34,681 nucleotides of DNA, taken from Clostridia bacterium. GTDB taxonomy: Bacteria; Bacillota; Clostridia; UBA1381; UBA9506. The DNA lies in contig JAFQLU010000096.1 of the NCBI GenBank assembly GCA_017396465.1, positions 1-34,681 of the forward strand. The letters are read 5' to 3'. Each line of letters opens with the position of its first letter. The first letter of the stretch is position 1. The notes beneath the pieces are model-generated. The model saw only the letters and a list, made by a program, of their open reading frames with translations. It did not search any database and had not been told where the DNA came from. This document shows positions 7,471-18,300 of this stretch, piece after piece. The position numbers and the translations under genes are program-made.

Positions 7471-8169
7471 ATGTTAAACAGTATTGTAGAGAGACACAGA
7501 CGGATTGTGCCGCTGTCGGATAGCGAAAAATAGATTATCCGCTCGGCAACGCGTCTGTTTTTATTAAACGGATTTTCCAACACCACGGTTCGCATGATTG
7601 GAGAGGATTGCGGCATGAGAATCGGAACTGTTGCATATCACTTTCATACCAAGGAGGATATGCTGTATCTTTTAATTCAGGAGCTGATGGATTTTCACAG
7701 CGAGGTGATTGAAGAAATCCACGGACACGCGGAGGATGTTGTTTTATCCTACTGCATGGAGGTTGCGGTGCAGATTGCGCTTTGTGAAACGGACGAAAAA
7801 GCGCGGGATTTATACTATTCGGCATACGCACACCCGGGAACGCTTGAGCTTATCAAAAGCTGGAGCGCAAAGAAAAACGCGCGGCTTTTAAAATCCTATC
7901 TTCCCGATTGGACGAAGGATGATTTTCAAAGAGTGGAGCATGTGGCAAGCATGATAGAGTTTTCGGCGTTTACCTCGCCGTGCGACGAGGATTTCACATT
8001 AGAGGATAAAACGGCGCTGATTTTAGAGTCTTTGATGAAGCTGTACTGCATTCCGGAAGAAGAACGGCTTGCGGCAATCGAAACCGTTCGGAGCACAGAC
8101 TGCCGGAAATATGCGGCTGAGCTTTTCAAAAAGTTTGTGGACAGATTAGATAACAGCAGTACGGCATAA
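7471..8169 (+). pseudogene. TetR/AcrR-family regulator with an in-frame TAG at codon 21
   Basis: Starting at ATG 7471 (GGGAGG six bases upstream) the frame reads MLNSIVERHRRIVPLSDSEK, then TAG at 7531-7533, then continues in the same frame without further interruption to 8169. Downstream of the TAG is a textbook TetR helix-turn-helix: IIRSATRLFLLNGFSNTTVR, then IGTVAYHFHTKEDML. Full length would be 232 residues. A CAG-to-TAG change (Gln at codon 21) is the simplest explanation. Reinitiation at ATG 7615, which has GGAGAGG eight bases before it, would yield a protein lacking most of the DNA-binding domain. The C-terminal ligand-binding part shows no recognisable specificity. The gene sits behind its own promoter and palindrome and just before the giant surface-protein genes, which it may have co-regulated. 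Confidence 0.85.
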
Positions 8170-8189
8170 TCGGAAAAGGAGGTTTTCTT

Positions 8190-11100
8190 ATGAAGTGGAA
8201 AAAGGGGATTGCGTATATATTGACGGTGGCGGTTCTGTCTGCCATGCTTCCTACTGTGGCAGGCGCGGAAGACGGCTTAGAGCTTATGGGAATGACAGAG
8301 GTGCTCTACAGCAGCAGCACCATCAATAAGTTTCATCTGCAGAATAAAGAGTTTTCGCTGAATGACTCAAGCATTTCCAACAGTGACTATGCAAGCTTGA
8401 GCATCGGCGCCAATGTGAAAGAGGCGCGCTCAAGCTCTCTGGTGGAAATGCTGTGGAGCGATAGCAAATACCCTCTGGGCAAAAGCTACTACCGCTGCAG
8501 CAAAAGCGGAAGCGACAGAGGCGGCTGGTATCAGTGGGCACGCTGGGTGATGACGGGCGAAGAAGCCAAACTGATGAAAAAGCTCCTCTATGTGGACGGC
8601 AATCTGCAGGTGGGTGGACGGTATCAGGGGCATATTGATTCCCAGTCCGGTACGATAATGGGACAACCGCAGTTTGCCATTGAGCAGAATTATGTGGAAG
8701 GCTCTGATGCTACGGTACTGGTTTATAAAGACCATACGATGAGTAAAGATAGTTCCAAAGATACGCCGATTCAGCAGACATTGGCTTTTTCCAATGTAGA
8801 CCAGAAGACCAACGCTATTTACATGAAAATGTCGGGCACAAAAGCACCCTGGCTGTTCTGGGATGATAAGAACTTCGCCGAAATCTATTATCCCCAGGCG
8901 TTTTTCCGTGATGTTTTGGCGCCGAAGGTGGAGAAAGTGTATGTGGAGGGCGGCACGAAAAGCAGCTCTTCCGGAACACAGAATTTCAGTAACGGCGACA
9001 AGGTGCAAATCCGCATGGAGCTTACAGAGCCTGTCCGCATGAAAAACGGCGATTATAACAATGCTTTTAAAATTACCGCGTCCGGCCTTTCCGATTTTAA
9101 AGCGGTAAAATATGATGAAGTGAATTATGAAAAGGCACAGCTGACCTATGAAGCAACGGTGGTGGATTCTCCGGATTGCCGTTCCTTTTCCGATTTCGTT
9201 GTCAGCATTGCCGTGCAGAAGGATAGAGTGTTTGACCTGGCAGGCAATGCCATGGGCGAATCGCCTGCTACCACGAAGCACACAAATATTCGCCTGGACG
9301 GATATCTTCCCAGAATCGACGGGATTGATGTTGTCAGCGTCAGCGTGAAAAACGCAGAAGGCAAATTCATTACCACCAAAGAGCATAAACCGGTAATCAA
9401 GCCCGGGGATATGATTAAATTCAGGGTGCACTTCAATCAGTACCTGAAGGAAACCTGCAACAGCATGTCTGTTTTTCCCATCAGCGTGGACGGAAGCATC
9501 CATAATGCGAATATGAGTGCGGTGTATAAAGACGGACGCATGGTTTCCAAATCAGGAAATTATATTGAAGACAGCATGGAATTTGATGCGGTGGAATATG
9601 ATTTCACGGTTCCGGCTTCGGCAAAGCACGGTGCAGTAATTTGCACACCAGATAAACACGCAAACGGCTATTGGGAAATCACCGATTTTTCAGATTCTCT
9701 TTCCGGCATGTACGGAAACCTCAGGCTGGATGTGAACCGCAAAAACCTGCAGAAGAGAACGGAAATGAAAGCACAGGATGGCGAAGACCATGTGTTTGCG
9801 CTCACGGTTGACACAGAATCTCCTACGCTTTCCTTAACGGATGATAAGGGCAACGCGGCAGAAAATGTGTTCCTTTCTGCCGGGGAAGCAGCAAATGTAA
9901 CGGGCGAAAAGAAAAATCAGTTCAAGGTGTATGTGAAGTCAGACGAAACCGTGATGGGAAGCGTGAAGGCAGAACTGAAATATGTTTCCAAGGAAACGCC
10001 GGTTACGCCGGTTGTTCTCTCCACGCAGAGCACAGGCGCATACACGGGAAGCAATGTGCTTTCGGATATGTATCTGGATTTTTCCGTTCCGCAAAACGTG
10101 GAAATTGACTCTATCGAACACGACATATACATAGAAACAACGGCGTATGACGATATGTATAACAAGAGCGTGCAGAAGTTCTACCTTGCGGCAGACACCA
10201 AAAAGCCGAAAACTACGGTAACCAACGGTGGCGGCAAGGGTGAGCTGGTTGATTCGGGCAATGTGCGTTATTGGGAATATCATTTTGAAATAGACGAAGC
10301 AATGTCTCGCGAAAATATGAGACTTTATTATCGGTTTGGCGGCGAAACAGAGTATCGCTACACCGATGAAAGCTCCGGCTTTACCGTAAAATCCGGCGAA
10401 ATTACAGCGGAGGAAACGGATTCCGGCTCCATCACCTATTATGCGGAGGACGGAAGCGGAAATGCGGAAAGTGCAGTAACCAAGCATTATTATATCAGCG
10501 ACAACCGAAAAGTCGAGCCGGCAAACCCGGAAGAGGTGGGGCAGTACGCAGAGTCCAGAGACATTGAATTTACGGGCTTTTTACCGCCCTCGGAGGAATC
10601 GGTAGGCATGGTGTATGATTATCTGGTATATTCCGTAAACAACGGAGCCTATCAGGCAATCAGAAGCGAGGATGGCGGCAATGTGTTTATCCCGAAGGAA
10701 GCGCTTTCAGACGGATGCATCATCAGCTACAAGCTCATTCGGAACACCGAGCAGGACATGGACACAGAAGCATATGCCGAGGTGTTTGATATCGTGTATC
10801 ACGCAGATGACGTACCGCCGGATTTCCATACGGATGTGTATCGTGACAGCAGCGGAAACGCCGTTTCGGCAAGAGTGCTGTCTCCCGGCAGCATGACATC
10901 GCACCCCAGAAATATTGTGTCTGCCAAAATGGTTCTTTCCGACGGCGTAAACGAGCTGGAGCTGGATACCGCAGAACACATCAGAAACGGCATGTTCTAT
11001 ATGAATATGGACTTAACCGCCATCATAAACGATGCGGAAAATCCCTTCACCTCGGGACGGTATACGTTGACGGCAACGGTTGTGGATGCAAACGGACATG

Positions 11101-14100
11101 AAGCAGTGCTGAACGTGCTGGGAGAAGAAGGCGCGGACATCATCGTGGACGCACCCGTGATGAAAAATATCCATATAAAATCCGCCCACGACACGGCGTT
11201 TGACGAAAACATCGGCTCCTTTGCCAAGGGGGAAAATGCGCAGAGCGAGATTGTGATTTCGCAGGAATCTGTGGATGAGATGATTTCAAGCGGCTTGCCC
11301 TTTACGCCGAAGGCTGATAGCTACCGTGTGGAAACACAGCTTTATATGGCATACTCCGGTGCGGCATACCCCAAGCTGGAGGAGGAAGACGTTTTTTATA
11401 CCATCTCTGCAGACTACGGCGAGACATGGACAGAATACGCAAAAGCCGAGCTTTTGAATTCTGACGCGCAAATCCTGGAAGAGGACTTAAAATCCTATGC
11501 GGTTTACACTGCAGGCGTCCTCCTTCCGAAGCAGAAGGAGGACGGCGACAGAACCTTTTATATCCGCTTCCGTGTTGGTGCAAACGTATATCCCGGTGAC
11601 ATTGCGACAGTTACGGTTCACACCGATGTTACCGCACCGAGAAACGGCTTTATTCCCGATGCGGTGGGTAGCGACGAAACCGGCTGGTTAAGACCGGTTC
11701 ACTACACGAAAGAGCATGTCCGCTATGCTTATGTGGGCATGGATGACGGCTTTATGGGACCGGTACTGACCCATGAAGTGCTGAAAATTGAGGATAAGGA
11801 CGGAAAACAGGTTCCCAAGGAGCAGTACGGCGATTATATTGAGGTTCAGCATGTGGGCAATGTGCTCAAATATGTGATATTTAAACAGCGTTGTCATCTT
11901 TATGTTCGCGTCAGCGATATGTGGGGCAACAGCATGGATGCAGACTATGAATGTATGTATATAGACGATTTGCTCCCCGAGGTGCGGATTTATAATAAGG
12001 ACACCGACGAGTTCACCTATGTGGCGGTTGCAAACGTCCGCAGGGTTTCCTTCGGCGTTGTTTCCCCGGGTGAGCTTACCATGACGGAGAACGCAAAGAA
12101 GCTCTATGAGCAGCTTGTGTCGGACGGTATTGTGGACGAAGGCTTTTTAGGAGAACGCCCTGCACAGATAGAGGGCAAAATCCTTGCGGTGTATCGTTTC
12201 CGCCAGAGAAAGCTGGCAGAGCAGGCGTATGACATCATCGGCACAACCTACGATCCCGAAGGCAATGAAATCGAAACCTTCAAGGTGCAGTCGGTTGCAT
12301 CGGAGGCAGAGCCTATCGCAAAGCTTTCGGAAAGCAGCACGGCATCCAACCTGGGCAAAACGATCCGTGCCGCCCACACCATGACCTTTAACGTTCCCGT
12401 GGCGCAGGTGCGCGGCGAAAGAGCAGAGCTTTTAAAAGAGCACGGCTTAGATGCGGCACAGGAATTGTATACAGGGGATTTAATGTTTGCAACAGAGCTT
12501 AACGCCATTTTAGATATCACCACAGGCGGAACGGTTTATGTTGAGGACCGCTTGGGCAGAGCGGCGGAAATTTCAGTGGATGTTTCCGGAACCGAGTTTG
12601 TGGAATATGCGGGACACAGCATTTCTTATGAAGAAATCAATCAGACGGGTAGTGTGAAACGAAACGAAGACTTTATTTACGGCGACAATATGGCGGTTCG
12701 TATCACCGTGTCCGGAAACGATGATGTTGCAGCGATTAAGCCGGAAATATCCGGCGTGTTCGGCGTTTCCGCATCCTCGCAGGAGGATACCACGGGAACG
12801 GAATATGAAGGCTACTATAAGAACCTGGTGATTGAAGCACCCACGGGCTTTGCAGACCGTGAAGGTACCGTGATTGCGGCAAGACTTAAGGTGAAGCACA
12901 AAGCAACGCTGGAAGAATATAACGATGTGATTTTATTAAATTGCGACGATAAAGCACCGGTGCTGCTGGATGCGGCGGTGATGAAGCGAACAGACCAATA
13001 CGCATCCGTTAACGTGATTTATATTTTCTACGACCGCTACGGTGTGCCGTTGATAGAATCGGATATCGGAAACGGCTTTGAGGAAGTGATTTCCGAGCAG
13101 GGAACAGCGCTTGTGCGCTATCTTGCAAACGGAACGCCCCTGATTCGCGCTACCGATGGAAACGGCAACGTACTGACGGCAAGCGGTCATAGTATCGACG
13201 GCATCGTGATCAGCAACAGCTTAGTTGAGGGAAGAGACTATAGGATTGAGATATCAGACACCTACAAGCACCCTGTGGAAGCGGGAAAGTTCTATCAGGC
13301 GGTGTATGTAAAGGTTGTGCCGATAGAAAACGGCAAGACCTTTACCGGCACAGCCACAGAAGGCGTTTATGTGGACTCGGAGGAAGAGATTGTGCTGGAA
13401 CTGGTAGATGAACATGGGCAGAAGGTGCTGAAAAAATGCGCGCCTCCCGTGGACTGCACGCCGCCTAACATGTTTGCCGTGCAGGATAATTCCGGCGAAT
13501 ATGTATCCTCTATCCGCTACACGGTAACAGTCAGCGATAAGCGGGCAGGTATCCGTAGGGTTTACGCAAAAGGCGTGGGTGAAAACGGCGCCGATGTGGA
13601 TTTAGAGCTTATCAGCTCTGACAGCATGTATCAGCAATATGCGTATCATGCAGAAAGCGCAGATGATATCACCGTGGTGGCAGAGGACGGCGCAGGCAAC
13701 AAAGCCGAAACCGTGCTTTCTTCCAACTCGCAGATTGTAGGGCCCCTGGTGCTGCGGACATCACAGAGCATTCTGGGTGCAACCAACAAAAATGTTATGG
13801 TGACCATATCTTCAGCGGACGGACGAAGAATTTATACCCATGTGCCGGAAAATCAGGGCGATTCCTTCTTAGCACCCGGCGATTATGTAGTGTCCGGTAA
13901 TGATATTGTCTTTACGAAAAACGGCTCCCTTTTGGTTGAGTGCTCCGATGAAGCAGGCAACAGGGAAAACAGAATCATCACCATCACCAATATCGATAAA
14001 TCCGTGCCGGTGATTACGCCGGTGGTGAGTGAACTGGAAGACGAAGACGGCAACGTGCGCACAGACGCGGTAAAGATTCGGTTCATTCCCGAAGAGGCGG

Positions 14101-15293
14101 ATGACAGATACATGGAAATCTATCTGCTTCACACAGAAAGAAAACCGGAGGAGGGCAATGAAATTGATGTTGCCAAGCTGAAGGAAAAGTGGAACGAATA
14201 CCGGAAGAATCCGGAAAAATATGTGAACACACCGGAATATGAAGCGGTGTTCCAGAAGCTGTATCAGCTGGACATCAAAAACGAAACCACCTACGCCACC
14301 GTAACGGAAAACGGTGAGCACACCTTCTACCTGATAGACAAAGCAGGTAACCTTGCCATCGTTCCGGTAACAGTAACAACGGTGGACGAAACAAAGGCTG
14401 ACATTACGGGCGTGGCATACAGCTTTCATGCTTCTCCCAAATCGGAAGAAACCAAAACGGTGAGCGGCAATGTGGCAGATATTTCTTCCGTGAAAATTTC
14501 AAAAGAGACCACAGGATACCTCACCAATCAAAGCATCGATATCACCGTAACCACCAACGAGCCCGTGCGGTTCTACGGAAGCAGTGATGACGAATATAAG
14601 ACCACGGTAACGAAAAGCTTTTTCAAAAACGGCATATATAATTTTGCCGTGGAGGATAAAGCCGGCAATGTAACAGAAAAGAGCATTGCCATTGAAAACA
14701 TATTATCGCGCCAGCTTTATATGGAATTTGAAACGGATGAGGTTGTGATTTTCCGTGGCAAGGAAGCAGAGTTCGACAAGAGCATTTTAAGTGTGTTTAC
14801 TGTGTTTACGTATGATGCCGAAGGAAACAAGGTAACTCTTCCCAAAGAGGATTATCACGGCATCATTGACTACGGCAACCTCAACATAGAAGATTTATCC
14901 AAAAATATCTTCAACCGCAGCAATCCTTACACCGTGACCTACCTTGCAATCGATGAAGCGGGCAACCGGGTAGAACGCACAAGACGCGTTGTTTTAGCAG
15001 ACACAACGGACACGTTAGTTACCGTAAACGGCGAAGCACCCAACGGCGCATCCTGCGTGTATGTGGATAAGGGAGAGGTGACCGTGAAGGTGGAAAACTA
15101 TGGCGGTCTTCCTGCCGTGGTTAAGGTTTCTCCGGGACAGAAAAACGGTGCCCAAATGAAGTTTGAAACGGGCGAGCTTGCGCAAAATGCAGAAGGAACA
15201 TACACTTTTGCACCGGAAAACACCGGATGGTACACCGTTGGCGTGAGAACCCTGTTCCAGGATATCTTCGTGGTATGGGTTTATGTGGGATAA
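8190..15293 (+). CDS. Giant exported protein with multiple Ig-like domains (2367 aa)
   Basis: Exported protein with a signal peptide (residues 1-26, KWKK then a hydrophobic core, cleavage after AGA). The rest is a long chain of beta-sandwich, Ig-like modules. Their recurring end-of-domain signature D-x-AGN or close variants appears near residues 348 (DLAGN), 752, 1831, 1919 (DEAGN), 2049 (DKAGN), 2154 (DKAGN) and 2254 (DEAGN), as in bacterial Ig-like repeats of adhesins. The first 260 residues, rich in Trp, Tyr and Ser, do not resemble these repeats. No SLH, LPXTG or C-terminal membrane anchor is seen, so it must be held by another partner, plausibly the SLH protein encoded 15 bases downstream. 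Start supported by AAGGAGG. The likely role is surface matrix or adhesion; this is inference. Confidence 0.88.
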   Translation: MKWKKGIAYILTVAVLSAMLPTVAGAEDGLELMGMTEVLYSSSTINKFHLQNKEFSLNDSSISNSDYASLSIGANVKEARSSSLVEMLWSDSKYPLGKSYYRCSKSGSDRGGWYQWARWVMTGEEAKLMKKLLYVDGNLQVGGRYQGHIDSQSGTIMGQPQFAIEQNYVEGSDATVLVYKDHTMSKDSSKDTPIQQTLAFSNVDQKTNAIYMKMSGTKAPWLFWDDKNFAEIYYPQAFFRDVLAPKVEKVYVEGGTKSSSSGTQNFSNGDKVQIRMELTEPVRMKNGDYNNAFKITASGLSDFKAVKYDEVNYEKAQLTYEATVVDSPDCRSFSDFVVSIAVQKDRVFDLAGNAMGESPATTKHTNIRLDGYLPRIDGIDVVSVSVKNAEGKFITTKEHKPVIKPGDMIKFRVHFNQYLKETCNSMSVFPISVDGSIHNANMSAVYKDGRMVSKSGNYIEDSMEFDAVEYDFTVPASAKHGAVICTPDKHANGYWEITDFSDSLSGMYGNLRLDVNRKNLQKRTEMKAQDGEDHVFALTVDTESPTLSLTDDKGNAAENVFLSAGEAANVTGEKKNQFKVYVKSDETVMGSVKAELKYVSKETPVTPVVLSTQSTGAYTGSNVLSDMYLDFSVPQNVEIDSIEHDIYIETTAYDDMYNKSVQKFYLAADTKKPKTTVTNGGGKGELVDSGNVRYWEYHFEIDEAMSRENMRLYYRFGGETEYRYTDESSGFTVKSGEITAEETDSGSITYYAEDGSGNAESAVTKHYYISDNRKVEPANPEEVGQYAESRDIEFTGFLPPSEESVGMVYDYLVYSVNNGAYQAIRSEDGGNVFIPKEALSDGCIISYKLIRNTEQDMDTEAYAEVFDIVYHADDVPPDFHTDVYRDSSGNAVSARVLSPGSMTSHPRNIVSAKMVLSDGVNELELDTAEHIRNGMFYMNMDLTAIINDAENPFTSGRYTLTATVVDANGHEAVLNVLGEEGADIIVDAPVMKNIHIKSAHDTAFDENIGSFAKGENAQSEIVISQESVDEMISSGLPFTPKADSYRVETQLYMAYSGAAYPKLEEEDVFYTISADYGETWTEYAKAELLNSDAQILEEDLKSYAVYTAGVLLPKQKEDGDRTFYIRFRVGANVYPGDIATVTVHTDVTAPRNGFIPDAVGSDETGWLRPVHYTKEHVRYAYVGMDDGFMGPVLTHEVLKIEDKDGKQVPKEQYGDYIEVQHVGNVLKYVIFKQRCHLYVRVSDMWGNSMDADYECMYIDDLLPEVRIYNKDTDEFTYVAVANVRRVSFGVVSPGELTMTENAKKLYEQLVSDGIVDEGFLGERPAQIEGKILAVYRFRQRKLAEQAYDIIGTTYDPEGNEIETFKVQSVASEAEPIAKLSESSTASNLGKTIRAAHTMTFNVPVAQVRGERAELLKEHGLDAAQELYTGDLMFATELNAILDITTGGTVYVEDRLGRAAEISVDVSGTEFVEYAGHSISYEEINQTGSVKRNEDFIYGDNMAVRITVSGNDDVAAIKPEISGVFGVSASSQEDTTGTEYEGYYKNLVIEAPTGFADREGTVIAARLKVKHKATLEEYNDVILLNCDDKAPVLLDAAVMKRTDQYASVNVIYIFYDRYGVPLIESDIGNGFEEVISEQGTALVRYLANGTPLIRATDGNGNVLTASGHSIDGIVISNSLVEGRDYRIEISDTYKHPVEAGKFYQAVYVKVVPIENGKTFTGTATEGVYVDSEEEIVLELVDEHGQKVLKKCAPPVDCTPPNMFAVQDNSGEYVSSIRYTVTVSDKRAGIRRVYAKGVGENGADVDLELISSDSMYQQYAYHAESADDITVVAEDGAGNKAETVLSSNSQIVGPLVLRTSQSILGATNKNVMVTISSADGRRIYTHVPENQGDSFLAPGDYVVSGNDIVFTKNGSLLVECSDEAGNRENRIITITNIDKSVPVITPVVSELEDEDGNVRTDAVKIRFIPEEADDRYMEIYLLHTERKPEEGNEIDVAKLKEKWNEYRKNPEKYVNTPEYEAVFQKLYQLDIKNETTYATVTENGEHTFYLIDKAGNLAIVPVTVTTVDETKADITGVAYSFHASPKSEETKTVSGNVADISSVKISKETTGYLTNQSIDITVTTNEPVRFYGSSDDEYKTTVTKSFFKNGIYNFAVEDKAGNVTEKSIAIENILSRQLYMEFETDEVVIFRGKEAEFDKSILSVFTVFTYDAEGNKVTLPKEDYHGIIDYGNLNIEDLSKNIFNRSNPYTVTYLAIDEAGNRVERTRRVVLADTTDTLVTVNGEAPNGASCVYVDKGEVTVKVENYGGLPAVVKVSPGQKNGAQMKFETGELAQNAEGTYTFAPENTGWYTVGVRTLFQDIFVVWVYVG

Positions 15294-15308
15294 CAGGAGG
15301 TACAGAAT

Positions 15309-18300
15309 ATGAAAATATGGAAAAAAATAACGGCTTCCTTTCTGGCAACGCTGATGCTGCTTTCTGCATGCTCGGCGGTAGCCTTTGCGGCGGAATCCCC
15401 ATCCAAAAGCATCAGCAACCGCTATCTGACCTATTCGGTAAATGATAAAACCGGCTTTTTCAGCATCGGAACGCTGGAGGGACATCCGCAGAAATCGCAG
15501 GACAACAACATGAATCTCCTCTATGCAGGAGATTCTGTTGAAACCTCCTTCACCACGGTTCGTTTAGACGGAAAAGACTACATTTTCGGTCAGGACTATG
15601 GGATTTTCGGTTTATCTGCAAGTGATTGCGAAACCAAAGTGGATGCGGTGAACAACGCCGTGCACACCACATGGACGATTAAAGGCGTGAAGGTAACCCA
15701 GTCGGCGTATCTGTCCAGAACGGATAACGTAACCACCACCGGGAACTTAAGCCTTGCCTATAGTGTGGAAAACACCACCGAGGAAGAGCACAAGGTGGGA
15801 ATCCGCGTGATGCTGGATAATGCATTGGGCGCAATTGATGCGCCGGTTCCCATGGTGGAAAGCGAGCTTGCTCCCATCTCCAAGGAATCGGAATTCTTTG
15901 CAAACGGCAGAAAGCCGGGGGATTATATCCGATATATTGATAACATTGATGCGCCCACGAAGGAAGCCTTTGTGGTGTTCGACTCTGTATATTCGGATAA
16001 GCCGGACAGAATGGTGGTGGGGCATTGGTATAACTTAGCCTCCGCCAAATGGGACTACAAGCACGACGCCAATATGGCGTTTACCGGCGGCGTGAATACA
16101 TATGCCAAGGCAGACACCGCAACGGCGTTTTACTGGAACGAAGAAACTCTGCCTGCGAACACAGGCAGAATGGACAGAACCTTCCTCTATGGCGTGGGAA
16201 ATTTCTCCGTCGGTGCAACGAAAGGTGCGTTTAACGTGTCTTTGGAATTAGACGACAGCGGTCTGGTGCTAAATTCGGACGGAACGGCTTACCAAAACCA
16301 CTTTGTGGAAGCAACGGTGACGCTTCACAACAATGTGGACGGAAGTGAAGACTTATTGTCTCCTGTCCTCAATTTAAGCTGTGACGAGGGTGCGTTCATT
16401 CTGTATGACGAAACGGACACAGACCTTATCGGCTTTGAGAGCATCACAGAGCCTTTGGGGCATTTAGACCGAGGACGTGTCCGCACCTTAAAATATAAAA
16501 TCGCCGTAGACGTTCCCGAAAAGCTTTCCACCATAGCCGTGATTGCCACGGTAACGGGAAATGACGATGACCATAAGTCTTCGGTGAAACGGTTTATTTA
16601 TGCTCCGGCAAAGAAAGCGGAAAGCTCCTCCTTTGCGGTAACAAGCATCGGACAGAGTAAGTTCCATATTTCGGGAAACCGTATTTTTCTGCTGAAGGGT
16701 ATCTTTGACGAAACCGCCCTTGCGGACAGAACCAAATGGGCGGCGGCGCTGGTCAGCAAAATTGACCCGTCTCTTCGTTATGAGATTCGCCACGAGGATA
16801 TCACCGTAAGCTCGGAAACCGATATGGCGCTTACCTGTAACGGCGATATCGCAGAAGGCAGATACGGTCTGGAGTTTTCCTTCTTCGAGGAATATAAAGA
16901 GATTTACGGAAACACATACACCTTTGATTCTATTGAGGTGGTGAACAATTCTGCACTCATTATGTCGCAGGCATCCTGCCTCGCTGTTGTGCGCCGTGGA
17001 CAGAAATCGGATTCTACGTATGAAATCAAAGAATTCTATAATCGTCCTGCGGCAGAGGCGTATGAAAAAGCGCTTCCCTTCGGCGACGAAATGGTGATGC
17101 TTTTAACCGGCGAATTCAATGTGGAGCGCAGTGGGCTCGGCCATGTTCAGGGCTATTCCTCCACAGGTGATGTTGTTTTAAACGATGTGCTGGTATCCAG
17201 AAAAGGCTCAAGACTGGAACACATCGGAAGCGTTGGTGTCGGTGGTGTGCGGTTTACGGCGAAAGACGAAGTTTTAGTTGCCGATCAGGACAGTGCGCTT
17301 TTAGATGTGGATTCTAAAGTGGAGTGCTTCAGCGGACATCAGTTCTCGCTGCTGGACGGTAGCCTTCGGCTGGAGCCAAAGGGCTTCAGCGGTACGATGT
17401 TCGATCTTATCATGGGCCCTGTCCAGTTTGAATTCGGCGTTCTCGGCAAAGACAAGAAGGGCTATAACATTCACTTCGGCGGAACCTTGAACCTCATCGG
17501 ATATGATCCGACTGCCAAGGAATCGGATCCGGCGGTGGGCGGATATGAGGGCGAGCATGCGGAGGATATCAAAAAGCTGGGCAGAACCGGCAGAGGCGTG
17601 AACCTGACCTGTGCCATTGACCGTGTTCTTTTTGATAAAAACGGTTTTGTGGGGGTTGATACCACCACAAAGGTAAGCTATGTTGCAACCAATGTTTTGG
17701 GCTGTGCGCAGATGGATAAGCTGTCCGGCACACTCAAGGTCAACACCATCGATAATGAATTCGGCATGAGTGGAACAGTCAATGTAAAAGGCTTTGTATT
17801 CAGTTTGGGAATATCCTTTGCGCAGGCATCCAGGGGAGGCGGCGTGTACCCCGACGATTTTAATCTTTTGCTTTCCGTTCCACCCACCAAAGCGCTGGGT
17901 CCCCGTCCGGCGTTTGGCTTCTATCTGATCGGCTTAGGTTTTCAGGATATTGTCACAATGATAGATAAAGTAGAGAACGAAACGCCAGCAGAGTACAGAA
18001 AACGGCTCAATCAGTCCACCATGGACGTAAACGGAACCATCGGTGTCACATTGTTTGAGGTAATTCTGCTGAACGGAACCTTAAGCGTCGGCGCAAATCA
18101 CGCAAACTTCTTTGTGAGCGGTTCTGTGCTGGTACTGCCCGGCTTCACCTTTGATTTAGGCGCATATTCTAACTGGAAGCAGGCAATCAAGAATCATGAT
18201 GGACAGGTGATAACACCCCAGCAGGTAACCTTCAACATCAAAGGTAACACCAACTTTATTGATATTTACCGTGGCGGTCTGACTCTCGGCGGTACTCACA

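Noticed and set aside
8430-9503. Minus-strand open frame of 357 codons inside the giant surface-protein gene
   Set aside because: His-, Phe- and Ile-rich composition is typical of the reverse complement of a coding sequence; there is no family match.
15309-15392. SLH protein as a lipoprotein because of LSAC in its signal peptide
   Set aside because: A normal signal peptidase I site (AFA-A) follows, and three SLH repeats already provide the anchor.
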